Positions 8,680 through 17,711 of a stretch of DNA of 64,000 nucleotides are shown here, one piece after another. Each line of letters starts with the position of its first letter. The first letter of the stretch is position 1. The stretch lies in assembly GCA_949298195.1 (NCBI GenBank), contig CASFVT010000004.1, positions 1-64,000 of the forward strand. Direction: 5' to 3'. The notes under the pieces are model-generated. The model was not told where the DNA came from, searched no databases, and was given only the letters and a program-made list of their open reading frames with translations. A program made the position numbers and the translations under genes. Source of the DNA: an uncultured Bacillota bacterium. Lineage in GTDB: Bacteria; Bacillota_I; Bacilli_A; RFN20; CAG-826.

Positions 8680-9603
8680 ATGGAAAGACACGATGCCATC
8701 GTCGTCGGAGGGGGGCCGGTTGGGCTCAGGACGCTGTCCCTTCTCCTTCAAAGCGGAATCGAGGCCATCCTCCTCGAGGCCAAGAAGGGCCTTGGGGGGC
8801 AGCTTGAAGGCCTATATCCCGAGAAGGGAGTCGATGACGTCGAGGGCTTCCCCCCGATGAAGGCCCACGACCTCTTCCTCGCCCTCCTTCGGGAAGTCGA
8901 TCCTTCAAAAGTGAGGATTGGGGAAAAGATCGAATCCATGGAGAAAACGGATGATGGTTACTCCCTTGTTTCAACGAAGGGAAATTACCAGGCCAGGGCG
9001 GTGTTCCTCGCAACCGGATACGGGACTTTGGAGCCTAGAAGGCTCGGTCTCCATGGAGAGAGCAAAGCCAAAAACGTCCTTTATGCCCTCGTCGAGATAA
9101 AACGGCTGCAGGGCAAGAAGGTCGCCATCTTCGGAGGTGGCGATTCAGCCCTCGACTGGGCAAAAGAACTCTCTTCCAGGGCCGATGTCAACCTCGTCCA
9201 CCGCCGGGACGAGTTCCGGGGGGACGCCTGCAAGATAGACGGCCTTCCCTTGAAGGTTTGGCTTTCCTACGTCCCCGATGGGCTCCGCCTCGAAGGCGAT
9301 GAGGTGAAAGAAGTCATCATCAAGTCGGCCAAGACCGGGGAACGGGTCGCCCTGCCGGTCGACTACGTCCTTGTCAATTTCGGCCTCGTCCCGAGCGGGT
9401 TGGAATTGCCTTACCCGAAATCGGAGAGGGGCTTCGGTTACTTAACCGACGCGAACGGCAAACTGGACGAAGGCCTATACGCGGTCGGGGACGTGAGCTA
9501 CCGAGATGGGAAAAGGAAGAGGATGGATCCCGGGTTCAGAGAAGCCGAACGAGCCGTCGGGGATTATCTCAAAGGCCGTCACTGCGGCTTTTTCCGGGAA
9601 TAG
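8680..9603 (+). CDS. Ferredoxin/flavodoxin-NADP+ reductase, thioredoxin-reductase-like (YumC type)
   Basis: 307-residue two-dinucleotide-binding-domain flavoprotein. FAD motif VVGGGPVGLRT is at residues 8-18, GGQLEGLYPEKGVDDVEGFP matches the YumC/FNR2 signature, the NADPH motif is VAIFGGGDSALDWAKEL, and GLYAVGDVSYR is the C-terminal FAD motif. The CxxC pair of true thioredoxin reductase is absent, which supports a ferredoxin or flavodoxin reductase. The 3' end overlaps ntdP on the other strand by 25 bp. Confidence 0.9.
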   Translation: MERHDAIVVGGGPVGLRTLSLLLQSGIEAILLEAKKGLGGQLEGLYPEKGVDDVEGFPPMKAHDLFLALLREVDPSKVRIGEKIESMEKTDDGYSLVSTKGNYQARAVFLATGYGTLEPRRLGLHGESKAKNVLYALVEIKRLQGKKVAIFGGGDSALDWAKELSSRADVNLVHRRDEFRGDACKIDGLPLKVWLSYVPDGLRLEGDEVKEVIIKSAKTGERVALPVDYVLVNFGLVPSGLELPYPKSERGFGYLTDANGKLDEGLYAVGDVSYRDGKRKRMDPGFREAERAVGDYLKGRHCGFFRE

Positions 9604-10163
9604 CCAGCCTCGTAGGGGCGATTCTGCTCGATGAAGAGGTCATAGAGGCGATGGACATCCTCGTCGGAAAAGGGGAATTCCCCTTTTCTCATCATCTCCT
9701 CGATCCGCTTTTCCTCCGCTAGGCAGATGGAGACGATTTCGTCGTCATAACCGTATTCGGCGGAGTGCCGCCGGAATTCCTGCTCGTCGAGCTCCTTGAC
9801 CACGTGGTCGGGGTAGAGTTTTACGTCGAGGTCGTAATCGATGTACCGGAGGAAGCCCTGGTCGAAGATGGTCGGGCTTGCGATGTTGCAGTAATAGACG
9901 ATGCCCCCGGTTTCCTTCATCATCGAGATGACGTTCATCCATTCGCGCTTGAAGAGATAGAAGATGGCTTTCTCGGAGGTCATCCACCGCCTTCCCCCGG
10001 CTTCGGTCACCAAAGAGGCCCGGGAGGCCAAGGCATAATAACGGTAGGTTTCCTCGACGAGGAAAGCCGGGGACCATTCCCGGTGGAACGACCCGTCGTG
10101 CTTGTAGGCCTGGACCTTGATCCACCGCCAGAAACGCCTATCGCGGTCAACGCTGAATGACAT
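9579..10163 (-). CDS. ntdP: Nucleoside tri-/diphosphate phosphatase, DUF402 family (NtdP/YgaC)
   Basis: 194 residues closely following the staphylococcal NtdP pattern: VQAYKHDGSFHREW, TEAGGRRWMTSEKAIFYLF, VYYCNIASP and YIDYDLDVKLYPD, the last carrying metal-binding acidic residues. Known members hydrolyse nucleoside tri- and diphosphates. TATAAT (10172-10177) ends 8 nt before the ATG, and no ribosome binding site is visible, so the mRNA is probably leaderless. Confidence 0.9.
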   Translation of the reverse strand: MSFSVDRDRRFWRWIKVQAYKHDGSFHREWSPAFLVEETYRYYALASRASLVTEAGGRRWMTSEKAIFYLFKREWMNVISMMKETGGIVYYCNIASPTIFDQGFLRYIDYDLDVKLYPDHVVKELDEQEFRRHSAEYGYDDEIVSICLAEEKRIEEMMRKGEFPFSDEDVHRLYDLFIEQNRPYEAGYSRKKPQ

Positions 10164-10171
10164 ACTGAATG

Positions 10172-10177
10172 ATTATA
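10172..10177 (-). promoter_or_regulatory. -10 box of ntdP, leaderless
   Basis: Minus-strand TATAAT, 8 nt upstream of the ntdP start codon; the expected transcription start is at or within 2 nt of the ATG. No convincing -35 hexamer at 16-18 nt. Confidence 0.5.
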
Positions 10178-10251
10178 CACAGGGAGAAGCGCCCTATGGT
10201 TTCCCGAAGGCAATGCTCAGGAGAAAATCGCCGCAAAAAGGGCTTCAAAAT

Positions 10252-10275
10252 GAAAAAGCCCGGAGAACCGGGCCA
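10252..10275 (-). terminator. Rho-independent terminator of the 10284-11549 gene
   Basis: Minus-strand stem GCCCGG, loop TTCT, stem CCGGGC followed by TTTTTC, just after the stop codon of the acidic membrane protein gene. Confidence 0.85.
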
Positions 10276-10283
10276 TAGGTCGT

Positions 10284-11549
10284 TCAGTTGAGGCGCTCAA
10301 TGCTCCTATCGATGGTATCGACGAGGGCGAAGACATTTTCGATGTCCGATTTGAAGTGGGCGGTCGGGCGGGGATCGAAGGGTTTCTCGAGGGGGAGGAT
10401 CATCAAGTTGTCCTCGTAGCCGAAGTAGAAGTACGTCTTCCCGGCCTTGATGACGATCGAGAGATCGACGAGGGTGGCATCGGTCGATATCTTGGCAACC
10501 GCGTTCCGGACTTCCTTGTTAAAGAGGCGCTTCCCGTCGTGCTCCCCATAGACGAGCATCGTCTTGGTGTTCTCGATGAGGTTCCTCCCCTCGAGGGTGG
10601 TCGGAGGAAGGGCGCGCTTGTTTCCCTTGAGGTAGACGAGGAGATCGTTGCCCCCGTAGGCGTTGTCGAGGGCCATGTACTTCCCAACGAAAACCGTCTG
10701 GAGGGATTTCTGTCCCTTGATCTGGGCGGCCGCGTCGGAGAAGACGACATCGTGGTTTTTGTACTTGAACTCGATGCGGTCACGGCTGCCGACTTTGGCA
10801 ACGTCTTTGTAGAGCCCGCCGGCATTGAACTCGTCGTCGTTCAGCTTGGCGTCGACGTCCCCACTTCTTTCCGCGGCGATGCCGCCGAAAACGTAGTCGT
10901 CAGTGCCTTTGTAATAGCTAAGGAAATAATTCCGGGTTTCTTTCTCCACGGCCTTCTTGAAAAGGATGTTGTAGACGAGAAGGACGACGAGGCCGAGGCC
11001 GATGCCCCCGAGCCCGATGCCGAGGGTCACGCCGGAATCAAGGCCAATCGGTTCCCCTTCCGCGTTGACCCCGACCTGGATGAACTGGGGAACGAGCCAA
11101 CAGACGAGGATGATGACGAGAACCACCCCGGTGACGATCCACTTGATCCAGTTCATCTTCTTGTAGAACCGGTAGAAGGTCTGGCGGGAAGCCTCAATGG
11201 CCTGGAGGCCGACTTCGTTTTCGAGGAGGCCGGTGGCTTCTTCCTTGCCCGTCTCTTCCTCTTTCGCGGCTTCTTCCCCTTCGACGGGGGCTTCCTCTTC
11301 CTTGTAGATGGCAATGGCGGGGGCTTCCGGCTCCTTCGGGGCCTCTTCCCCGCCCTTGGCCTCCTCTTTGCTTCCGTAGACTTCGCTGACGTCTACTTCG
11401 TCGGTGAAGCCGTCTTCGTTCTCGGCTACCGTTTCTTCCTTCACTGCTTCTTCGAGCGGGGCTCCCTCGGTAGAGGAGACCGCCGGATCGAGAATCTCTT
11501 CTTCGGCCTCGATGACCTGTTCGATCTTGCTTTCTTTCTTGTCGCTCAT
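10284..11549 (-). CDS. Membrane protein with acidic N-terminal domain, DUF3137-like
   Basis: 421 residues. Residues 1-115 are Glu-rich low complexity, followed by an amphipathic segment, two membrane helices (around WIKWIVTGVVLVIILVCWLV and LGLVVLLVYNILF) and a soluble C-terminal domain (RDRIEFKYKNHDVVFSD, KTYFYFGYEDNLMI) that loosely resembles DUF3137. The start is set at the ATG at 11549 because AAGGA lies 7 nt upstream; an ATG at 11582 in frame lies within the promoter-like TATATT region. Single-gene transcript with its own terminator. Function unknown. Confidence 0.75.
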   Translation of the reverse strand: MSDKKESKIEQVIEAEEEILDPAVSSTEGAPLEEAVKEETVAENEDGFTDEVDVSEVYGSKEEAKGGEEAPKEPEAPAIAIYKEEEAPVEGEEAAKEEETGKEEATGLLENEVGLQAIEASRQTFYRFYKKMNWIKWIVTGVVLVIILVCWLVPQFIQVGVNAEGEPIGLDSGVTLGIGLGGIGLGLVVLLVYNILFKKAVEKETRNYFLSYYKGTDDYVFGGIAAERSGDVDAKLNDDEFNAGGLYKDVAKVGSRDRIEFKYKNHDVVFSDAAAQIKGQKSLQTVFVGKYMALDNAYGGNDLLVYLKGNKRALPPTTLEGRNLIENTKTMLVYGEHDGKRLFNKEVRNAVAKISTDATLVDLSIVIKAGKTYFYFGYEDNLMILPLEKPFDPRPTAHFKSDIENVFALVDTIDRSIERLN

Positions 11550-11615
11550 ATCAAAATCCTTCGTGCCAAGGAAATATAACATTTTCCCGCACGCGAGGCG
11601 CGTGGAAGTTCAAGC

Positions 11616-12278
11616 TCAAATCTTCCAATCGATTGGCTTCGAGCCGTTCTCGATCAGGAAATCGTTGCAACGGGAGAAGTGGTGATTGCCGAACCAACCC
11701 CCGCGGTTGGCCGAAAGGGGGGAGGGATGGACGCTTTCGAGGACGAGGCGGTTTGGATGATGGATCGATCCTTTGTAACGCCGGGCGAACGAACCCCAGA
11801 GGAAGAAGACGATTGGCTGGGGCAAGGTATCGACATAGGCGAGGCAATCGGCCAAGAATGCCTCGTATTCGGGTCGTTTATGGGACAATGGCTTCCCGGC
11901 CTCGACCGAGAGATAGGCATTGAGGAGGAGCACCCCCTGTTCGGCCCAAGGGGTGAGGTCTCCGCGTTCATAGTCCATCTTGATTCCGATGTCGGCCTCG
12001 ATTTCTTTGTAGATGTTCACCAAACTCGGCGGCGGATCGATTCCGATCGGCACCGAGAAGGACATGCCCATCGCCTCAGCGGGATTGTGATATGGATCCT
12101 GACCGATGATGACGGCCCTCAGGGTATTGGGACTTGTGAAGCGAAAGGCCTGGAACATCATGTCCCGTGGGGGATAGACGGTCTTGCTCGCGTATTCGCG
12201 GTCAAGGAAGGCCTTGAGGCTCTTGGAATAGTCAGAGGCCGCCACCTTGTCGAAGAATTCCTTCCAATCGCGGAACAT
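11616..12278 (-). CDS. ung: Uracil-DNA glycosylase, family 1
   Basis: 220 residues. Catalytic water-activating loop IGQDPYHNP, the LLLNAYLSVEAGKPLSH segment (family motif LLLN..LTV), and the minor-groove intercalation loop HPSPLSANRGGWFGNHHFS are all present, so family 1 UDG activity removing uracil from DNA is expected. TATACT (12285-12290) ends 6 nt before the ATG with no Shine-Dalgarno, another probable leaderless message, divergent from the glycosyltransferase at 12334. Confidence 0.96.
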   Translation of the reverse strand: MFRDWKEFFDKVAASDYSKSLKAFLDREYASKTVYPPRDMMFQAFRFTSPNTLRAVIIGQDPYHNPAEAMGMSFSVPIGIDPPPSLVNIYKEIEADIGIKMDYERGDLTPWAEQGVLLLNAYLSVEAGKPLSHKRPEYEAFLADCLAYVDTLPQPIVFFLWGSFARRYKGSIHHPNRLVLESVHPSPLSANRGGWFGNHHFSRCNDFLIENGSKPIDWKI

Positions 12279-12284
12279 AAGCGA

Positions 12285-12323
12285 AGTATAGCTTCTTCTT
12301 TCCTATCCATCTTCATTTATAAT
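12285..12323. promoter_or_regulatory. Divergent -10 boxes of ung and the glycosyltransferase
   Basis: Minus-strand TATACT (12285-12290), 6 nt before the ung ATG, and plus-strand TATAAT (12318-12323), 10 nt before the ATG at 12334. Neither gene has a ribosome binding site between box and start codon. Confidence 0.5.
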
Positions 12324-12333
12324 CCAAACATCG

Positions 12334-13473
12334 ATGCGCGTTCTCTGGGTTTTCAATCATCCGGCCCCTTATAAGGTGGCCTTTCACGAGGCCTTGGCCC
12401 GCAAGGGGGTCGAACTCGACGTCGTCTATGAACGTTCGAGCGAACGGGACAGGAACAAGAACTGGTACCTTGGGGGTCGGGAAAAGGCCCAGGTCAGTTT
12501 CAACTGGCTGGATTTCCGTTGCCTCCCCCTCGGGACGGGCAACGACCTGAGCTTCCTCCTCCCGAAAATCTACGAACGCGGAAAATACGACCTCGTCGTG
12601 GTAAACGGCTATTCCACCTTGAGCGAGATGCATTTCCTCTCTTTCCTCAAGAAAAACGGGATCCCCTACGTTTTTGCCATCAACGGTGGAATCGTGCCCA
12701 AGAAGGAATGCCCTTTGAAGGCAGCCGTCAAACGCCACTTCATCGAAGGGGCGGATCTCTATCTCTCCCCGGATGGCAATTCGAGTCGTTATCTCCTCCA
12801 TTACGGGGCTGAAAATGAAAGGATAAGGCTCTACCCTTATTCGACCATTCACGAAAAAGACGTATTGGCCAGGCCCCTTAGCAAGAGGGAAAAACGGGCA
12901 GCCTGGGCTCTTGATCCCTATGCCAACCACCGCTTCGATGGCCTCGAAAGGGTCTTCGTCGCCGTCGGAAGTTTCACCGCCCGCAAGAACATCCTCCGTC
13001 TCCTGGAACTATGGAAGATTTCCGAAACGGAAGCCGGCCTAGTCCTCATCGGGGAAGGGCAGCAAAGAGACAAGTACCGTTCCTACATCGAGGAACACAA
13101 CCTGAAAAACGTCTTGGTCTATCCATTTTTGCCCCACGAAGAGATTCTGAAGCGCCTCGCCTACGCTGATATGTCAATCTTCATGACGAAGGAAGACATC
13201 TATGGGCATGTCGTCAATGAATCGCTTTCCCAAGGGACGCCGGTCCTTGCCTCAATCCACGCGAATTCGTCTCTCAAATTGATCGAGGACGGAGTGAACG
13301 GCTATCTCTTCGACCCAGAGCTCGACACGGAGAAATTCATTGGAATAGTCACAGGGGACATTGACCCTGCCATGGGGGAAAACGCCATCAAGACGGCCGC
13401 GGGGAATACCATCGAGACCATGGCCGAGGCTCACTTGTCCATCTTCAATGAATACCTGGCCCACAAGAAATGA
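12334..13473 (+). CDS. Glycosyltransferase family 4 protein
   Basis: 379 residues with GT-B fold features: N-terminal RVLWVFNHPAPYKVAFHEAL, a central VAVGSFTARKNILRLLELW (nucleotide-sugar domain start) and the GT4 acidic region KEDIYGHVVNESLSQGTPVLAS, where E in VNESL corresponds to the EX7E motif. First gene of a surface-polysaccharide group; the stop overlaps the next start as ATGA. Sugar donor and acceptor cannot be read from the sequence. Confidence 0.85.
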   Translation: MRVLWVFNHPAPYKVAFHEALARKGVELDVVYERSSERDRNKNWYLGGREKAQVSFNWLDFRCLPLGTGNDLSFLLPKIYERGKYDLVVVNGYSTLSEMHFLSFLKKNGIPYVFAINGGIVPKKECPLKAAVKRHFIEGADLYLSPDGNSSRYLLHYGAENERIRLYPYSTIHEKDVLARPLSKREKRAAWALDPYANHRFDGLERVFVAVGSFTARKNILRLLELWKISETEAGLVLIGEGQQRDKYRSYIEEHNLKNVLVYPFLPHEEILKRLAYADMSIFMTKEDIYGHVVNESLSQGTPVLASIHANSSLKLIEDGVNGYLFDPELDTEKFIGIVTGDIDPAMGENAIKTAAGNTIETMAEAHLSIFNEYLAHKK

Positions 13474-14573
13474 ACATCGCCTATTTCTCCCGTTCCCTTC
13501 CCGATTCCCTATATGAAGATCTTTTGAACGAGGGTCATGCGCTGAATAACCCTTCCAACCAGAACTTCCACGCCCGGCTCATTGCCTCCATTCGAAACTT
13601 TGCAAAGGTTGATACGTATTTTACAATCCCCAAATCTATACCGAAAGGTGCCCTTCCCCACTTTGGAAACGACCATTTGTTGAATCTTCGTCTAGGTTTT
13701 ATTCCTAGTGATTTGCCCATCACGCGAAATAGCGCACATAAAATCGACGTGGCCATTTTCGACGCCTTGGCCCCGCGGCTCGGCCATATGGCCATCAGGT
13801 GGGCGAAGCATCAGCATATACCGACCGTCGCAGTTCTGACCGATAACCCGCAAAACATTGCAAATTCCAGCTTCTTATATCAAAAAGCCGTTCAGTTTTT
13901 GCTTACAAAAGTTGACGCGGTCATTACCATCCTCCCTTCGTTGATCACAAAATCCAGAACTGATACTAAGATTTTTCTCTTGCCCGGAATAGTCCGTGAC
14001 GAACCCGTGGAGAAGATGAATGTGGGCCATCCATACATCTATTTTGCCGGGGCAATGTCCTCACGTTGGGGGCTACCTGATTTTGTAAATGTATACTTAG
14101 CATCAAAATGCGCTTGTCCCCTCTACATCGCCGGCCATTCCGGTAGCTTCGGCATGAACGATCGACGCGTCGTCTACCTCGGCCAGTTGACCGAAAGGGA
14201 AAATGCCGCCTATCAGGCCGGCGCCTCCCTCCTCATCAACTCCAGGCCCCTCGATCGGAAAATCGATTCGGAGTCGATTCCCTCCAAGCTCTTCGAATAC
14301 CTCGCCAGCGGCTCTCCCGTCCTCTCGACGAAGCACCCCTATTTCTTTCCGCGTTATGAAAACGATGTTGAATTCATCGACCAGAATGGCTTCCCTGCCT
14401 ATTTCGCCTCCCACCTCGACAAAGGGGGAAGTTTAATCAACGTTAAGCCGAATAACGCTCAAGCATCGATTGTCAATGAATATGGCGTTTCGCGCTGGTC
14501 TCAGCCTTTGAAATCCTTCCTCGAGGAAGTTATGGCTTCTTCCAGTGTCACCATCACCCGCTCGAAGGAATAA
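13470..14573 (+). CDS. Glycosyltransferase-like protein
   Basis: 367 residues. The C-terminal half has a GT-B-like pattern (PYIYFAGAMSSRWGLPDFV, RVVYLGQLTERENAAYQAGASLLIN, SIPSKLFEYLASGSPVLSTKHP), the last corresponding to the EX7E donor-binding motif of GT4. The first half is visibly more AT-rich than its neighbours, suggesting recent acquisition or mosaic origin. It is coupled to the gene before it by ATGA. Its last 73 bp overlap the tail of an opposite-strand glycosyltransferase. Confidence 0.75.
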   Translation: MNIAYFSRSLPDSLYEDLLNEGHALNNPSNQNFHARLIASIRNFAKVDTYFTIPKSIPKGALPHFGNDHLLNLRLGFIPSDLPITRNSAHKIDVAIFDALAPRLGHMAIRWAKHQHIPTVAVLTDNPQNIANSSFLYQKAVQFLLTKVDAVITILPSLITKSRTDTKIFLLPGIVRDEPVEKMNVGHPYIYFAGAMSSRWGLPDFVNVYLASKCACPLYIAGHSGSFGMNDRRVVYLGQLTERENAAYQAGASLLINSRPLDRKIDSESIPSKLFEYLASGSPVLSTKHPYFFPRYENDVEFIDQNGFPAYFASHLDKGGSLINVKPNNAQASIVNEYGVSRWSQPLKSFLEEVMASSSVTITRSKE

Positions 14574-15709
14574 CGTTCCTCGTAGGCTTCCCGATTGGCC
14601 CTTCCCATCGCCTCGAGCCTTTCCCTTGGCAGGGCCATGGCCTTCAACAAGCTCGCGGCTATGTTCTTGCTCCCTTCCTTGCTTATCAAGGAACCGCCGA
14701 TCTGCTCGAGGACGGCCTTCCCGTCCCCGTCGATGACCGCAAGAATGGGCTTCCCCTCGGCCAAGGAGGAAAGAACCTTGTTCGGAATGGTACGGTAAAC
14801 GGGGCTGACCCCGCTTCGGAGGGAAACGAGGATCATGTCCGCCTGGGAATAGAAACCATGGTTTTCACTGGCCGGTTTGGTTCCATAGAAACTTACCTTG
14901 TCCTCGACAAGGAGTTCCTTGGCCTTTTTCATGCTGACCTCGAGGCCAGAGCCGTCCCCGACGACATGGAAGTGGATGTTCGTTTCCCTAGGCAAGAAAG
15001 AGATTGCCTCGATGACTTCATCGAGGAGTTGGAGGCGGCCGACGTTCCCGACATAGACGAGGTTGAAATGCTCGCCGAGGTCGGGATGCGTATTGTCTTC
15101 GCCCATTTCAACCAGAGGTGGTTGGGGAACATAGAAGATGTTCGCGTGACCCATCCGGAGGGTTGAGACGAAATAGTCGCGGAAGGACGGGGAGGAGATG
15201 AGGATCTTGCTCGCCCCGAGGTAAATCCGCTTCGACCAACGGTAGAGGATCCGATAAGCCAAGGACCCGGATTTGACGTTCCCGGCCACGACGGCCGATT
15301 CCGGCCAAAGGTCGAGGCAATGGAGGACATGGGGAAGACGGTGGGCTTTCGCGAACTCCCCGGCCCCTTGGACCGACATGACCGGTGAAAGAGTCACGGA
15401 ATAGACGACATCGAATTTTCCTTTGAAACGCCGAAGGAAAAGCCGCGAGGCGAAATTGAAGGAAAGGTAGTTGGCCACGAGGGAGAGACGGCCCTTCTTC
15501 CGGGCTACGAGGGGTACCCGGTGGATCTTCACCCCGTTCCGGACTTCTCTCTTTAGTTTCCGGTATTCCTTGGGAATCCCGCCCAAACCATAGTTGGGGC
15601 GACCGGTCAAAACCGTGACCTCGTGGCCTTTTTTCACGAGGTCCTCGGCAATAGGGGTAACGGTTACGTTCTCAGGGTAGTAGTACTGGGAAACGATCAA
15701 AATCCGCAT
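14501..15709 (-). CDS. Glycosyltransferase family 4, WbuB/WcaI-like
   Basis: 402 residues. N-terminus RILIVSQYYYPENVTVTPIAEDLVKKGHEVTVLTGRPNY is typical of WbuB-like enzymes; LHCLDLWPES, LVYVGNVGRLQLLDEVIEA, FHVVGDGSG and the donor-binding IPNKVLSSLAEGKPILAVID follow in order. Start at the ATG 15709: an in-frame upstream ATG exists at 15730, but a CATAAT box (15719-15724) lies between, 9 nt before the chosen start, again leaving no leader. Probably acts in exopolysaccharide or capsule assembly. Confidence 0.85.
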   Translation of the reverse strand: MRILIVSQYYYPENVTVTPIAEDLVKKGHEVTVLTGRPNYGLGGIPKEYRKLKREVRNGVKIHRVPLVARKKGRLSLVANYLSFNFASRLFLRRFKGKFDVVYSVTLSPVMSVQGAGEFAKAHRLPHVLHCLDLWPESAVVAGNVKSGSLAYRILYRWSKRIYLGASKILISSPSFRDYFVSTLRMGHANIFYVPQPPLVEMGEDNTHPDLGEHFNLVYVGNVGRLQLLDEVIEAISFLPRETNIHFHVVGDGSGLEVSMKKAKELLVEDKVSFYGTKPASENHGFYSQADMILVSLRSGVSPVYRTIPNKVLSSLAEGKPILAVIDGDGKAVLEQIGGSLISKEGSKNIAASLLKAMALPRERLEAMGRANREAYEERYSFERVMVTLEEAITSSRKDFKG

Positions 15710-15802
15710 TGCTTTGTGATTATGACACAAGGGGAACGATAGACGCGCCTAAATTCAAAAAGAGCCTTCCATTTGGGATTGCCCTATACTTTCATCGTGT
15801 TG
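15710..15802. promoter_or_regulatory. Divergent promoters between WbuB-like and TupA-like genes
   Basis: Minus-strand CATAAT (15719-15724) serves the WbuB-like gene. Plus-strand TATACT (15785-15790) ends 6 nt before a GTG (15797) and 12 nt before an ATG (15803), both in frame with the TupA-like protein. Confidence 0.45.
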
Positions 15803-16702
15803 ATGGAAGGCATGCACGAAAACCTCTTCCTCCGGGCCCTCGTTTCCCCTTTCCGCGGCCTCGTGGGGAAAATCTCGCCCGTTCTTTACGTGAAGCTCCA
15901 ATACCGTTACCTGACCCATCGGAAACTCAATCTCCGGAATCCGGTCCGTTACACTGAGAAACTCCAGCACCTCAGGCTTTATGAGTATCCGAATTCCACC
16001 CTTGTCAAAAAAGCGGCCAGCCGTCTCGGCGGTCGGGAATACGTCGAGGAATGCGGGTATGGGAGCAATCTGATTCCCCTCCTTGGGGTCTATCCTTCCT
16101 TTGAGGAAATCGACTTCTCCGCCCTCCCTTCTGCCTTCGTCCTCAAGTGCAACCACGCCTCAGGCTTCAATGCAATCGTTTTTGATAAAAACATCATTGA
16201 CAAGGCTGATTTGGCGAGGAAATTCCATCATTACCTGGCCACCGACTACGGCAAGAAGACCGTCGAGCCCCACTACATAGGGATGAAAAGGCTCATCGAA
16301 GCCGAGCCGCTTCTTCTTGAGAAGGGGCACCTTCCCACCGAATACAAGATCCACTGCTTCAACGGGAAGGCCAAGAACCTCTACGTCGTCCGAGGCCGCG
16401 GAAAGGACATCCGTTACGACCAACTCTACATCGATTGGTCTCCTTTCGATGAGTCGCAGTTCAATGGGTGGAGGAAAGGAGACGTTCCACCGGTAAGGCC
16501 GGAGAATTTCCCCGAGATGGTGGAAATGGCGGAAACACTCGCCAAGCCGTTTCCCTTCGTTCGGGTCGACTTATATTCGATCGATGGGAAGGTCTATTTC
16601 TCGGAACTGACCTTCACCCCAGCCAAGGGGACCTTGGTCTTCGACGGCGACGAGGCCGACTTCATCCAGGGTGCTTGGCTCAAGATGCCTAACGCCAAGT
16701 AG
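15803..16702 (+). CDS. TupA-like ATP-grasp protein
   Basis: About 299 residues matching the TupA-like ATP-grasp family found in polysaccharide clusters: LNLRNPVRYTEKLQHLRLYEYP, the nucleotide-binding FVLKCNHASGFNAIV, TEYKIHCFNGKAKNLYVVRGR and the metal-site end FPFVRVDLYSIDGKVYFSELTFTPAKG. TupA of alkaliphilic Bacillus links polyglutamate to teichuronic acid; here the chemistry is probably an ATP-dependent peptide- or acyl-type decoration of a glycan. The frame is open upstream to a TTG at 15773, but the promoter box lies inside that extension, so ATG 15803 or GTG 15797 is favoured. Confidence 0.85.
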   Translation: MEGMHENLFLRALVSPFRGLVGKISPVLYVKLQYRYLTHRKLNLRNPVRYTEKLQHLRLYEYPNSTLVKKAASRLGGREYVEECGYGSNLIPLLGVYPSFEEIDFSALPSAFVLKCNHASGFNAIVFDKNIIDKADLARKFHHYLATDYGKKTVEPHYIGMKRLIEAEPLLLEKGHLPTEYKIHCFNGKAKNLYVVRGRGKDIRYDQLYIDWSPFDESQFNGWRKGDVPPVRPENFPEMVEMAETLAKPFPFVRVDLYSIDGKVYFSELTFTPAKGTLVFDGDEADFIQGAWLKMPNAK

Positions 16703-17711
16703 AATTGACGAACATCACCTCATATAGGAGAAGCCCGAAGTGGAATTCGCTTTCGTCCTCGGCCCGGGGGGATATCTTCCCTTCCCCGGTCCCGACCTCC
16801 AATCTCGCATCGCGGAAATTGGAGAAGGAAAGCCCATAGCCCCGGATGCCCGCGGGATCGATTCCGAGGTCGGAGAAGGAGAAGCCGGTAAAGGAAACCC
16901 CCTCGCCGCTATTGTCTGTGTTGACGTAGCAATCCATCAAGGTGAGGTCGATTTCCCTTTCCTCATAAAAAAGCCTCAAGGAGAGGTCAATCGTGACGAG
17001 CCTCCGCGTTTGAATGCCATCGTGGCTCGAATCGTCACTCCCACCGCGGAAAGCGACCAGGAAATAGTCACCGTCGACCATCGTCTTGGGAAGACGGGTC
17101 GTGAACCCCGTCTCGTCGATTGAGACAAAGGAGAGGGAGTGAGTGGAACGGCAATAAAGCTGACCATTGTAGAGCTTGGACAGATAGCCGGAGGAAAATG
17201 TTTCATCGATGGTCGATAAGCACTTCGTCTTCCCGAAGTCGGAACCGATGTAGCCAGTTCCCCCGCTCGGTTCGTTGTTGATGGTCCAATTGTCCATGAA
17301 CCCGGTCGAGAGTTCCTTTCCCCCGTAGTCGAGCATGTCCGCGTAGCCGGCATCCCGGAGGCCGAGGTGAACCGGGAGGGTTTCATCGCTGCTCAAGGGG
17401 GTTCCTTGACTGGTCATCATGCCCGGATAGAAGGAGGCCGAGCCGTCCATCGTCTTCGGGCTCCCCGCGCCTCCGCTCGCATGATAGCCAAAGCCGTTGA
17501 AATAGTCTCCTGTTCCGTCTTCGAGCATCGGGGACAGTGACCTTTTCTCGACCATCTCGGGCCTAGGGCCGTAATCGTCATGACCGAGGTAGTAATAGGC
17601 CGTGAACTCGGCATTGACGTTGATCGATGGATCCATGAGGCCATCGACATAGGAGCAGGAACACAATAGGCTCCCCAAGGCAAGGATGGGCAAAATGGCA
17701 TTCCTATTCAT
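16689..17711 (-). CDS. Lipoprotein of unknown function
   Basis: 340 residues with a lipoprotein signal peptide ending in LLCSC, so anchored on the outer face of the membrane. The mature part is Gly/Ser/Tyr-rich with no motif I can name. Start at ATG 17711, which overlaps the end of the polymerase-like gene by 8 bp, so the two are likely co-translated. The 3' end overlaps the TupA-like gene tail by 14 bp. Likely involved in surface glycan export or display, judging by context only. Confidence 0.7.
   Translation of the reverse strand: MNRNAILPILALGSLLCSCSYVDGLMDPSINVNAEFTAYYYLGHDDYGPRPEMVEKRSLSPMLEDGTGDYFNGFGYHASGGAGSPKTMDGSASFYPGMMTSQGTPLSSDETLPVHLGLRDAGYADMLDYGGKELSTGFMDNWTINNEPSGGTGYIGSDFGKTKCLSTIDETFSSGYLSKLYNGQLYCRSTHSLSFVSIDETGFTTRLPKTMVDGDYFLVAFRGGSDDSSHDGIQTRRLVTIDLSLRLFYEEREIDLTLMDCYVNTDNSGEGVSFTGFSFSDLGIDPAGIRGYGLSFSNFRDARLEVGTGEGKISPRAEDESEFHFGLLLYEVMFVNSTWR

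Noticed and set aside
10356..11579. Plus-strand open frame (407 codons) opposite the acidic membrane protein
   Set aside because: The minus-strand gene has a ribosome site, membrane helices and a terminator; the plus-strand frame is its antisense image.
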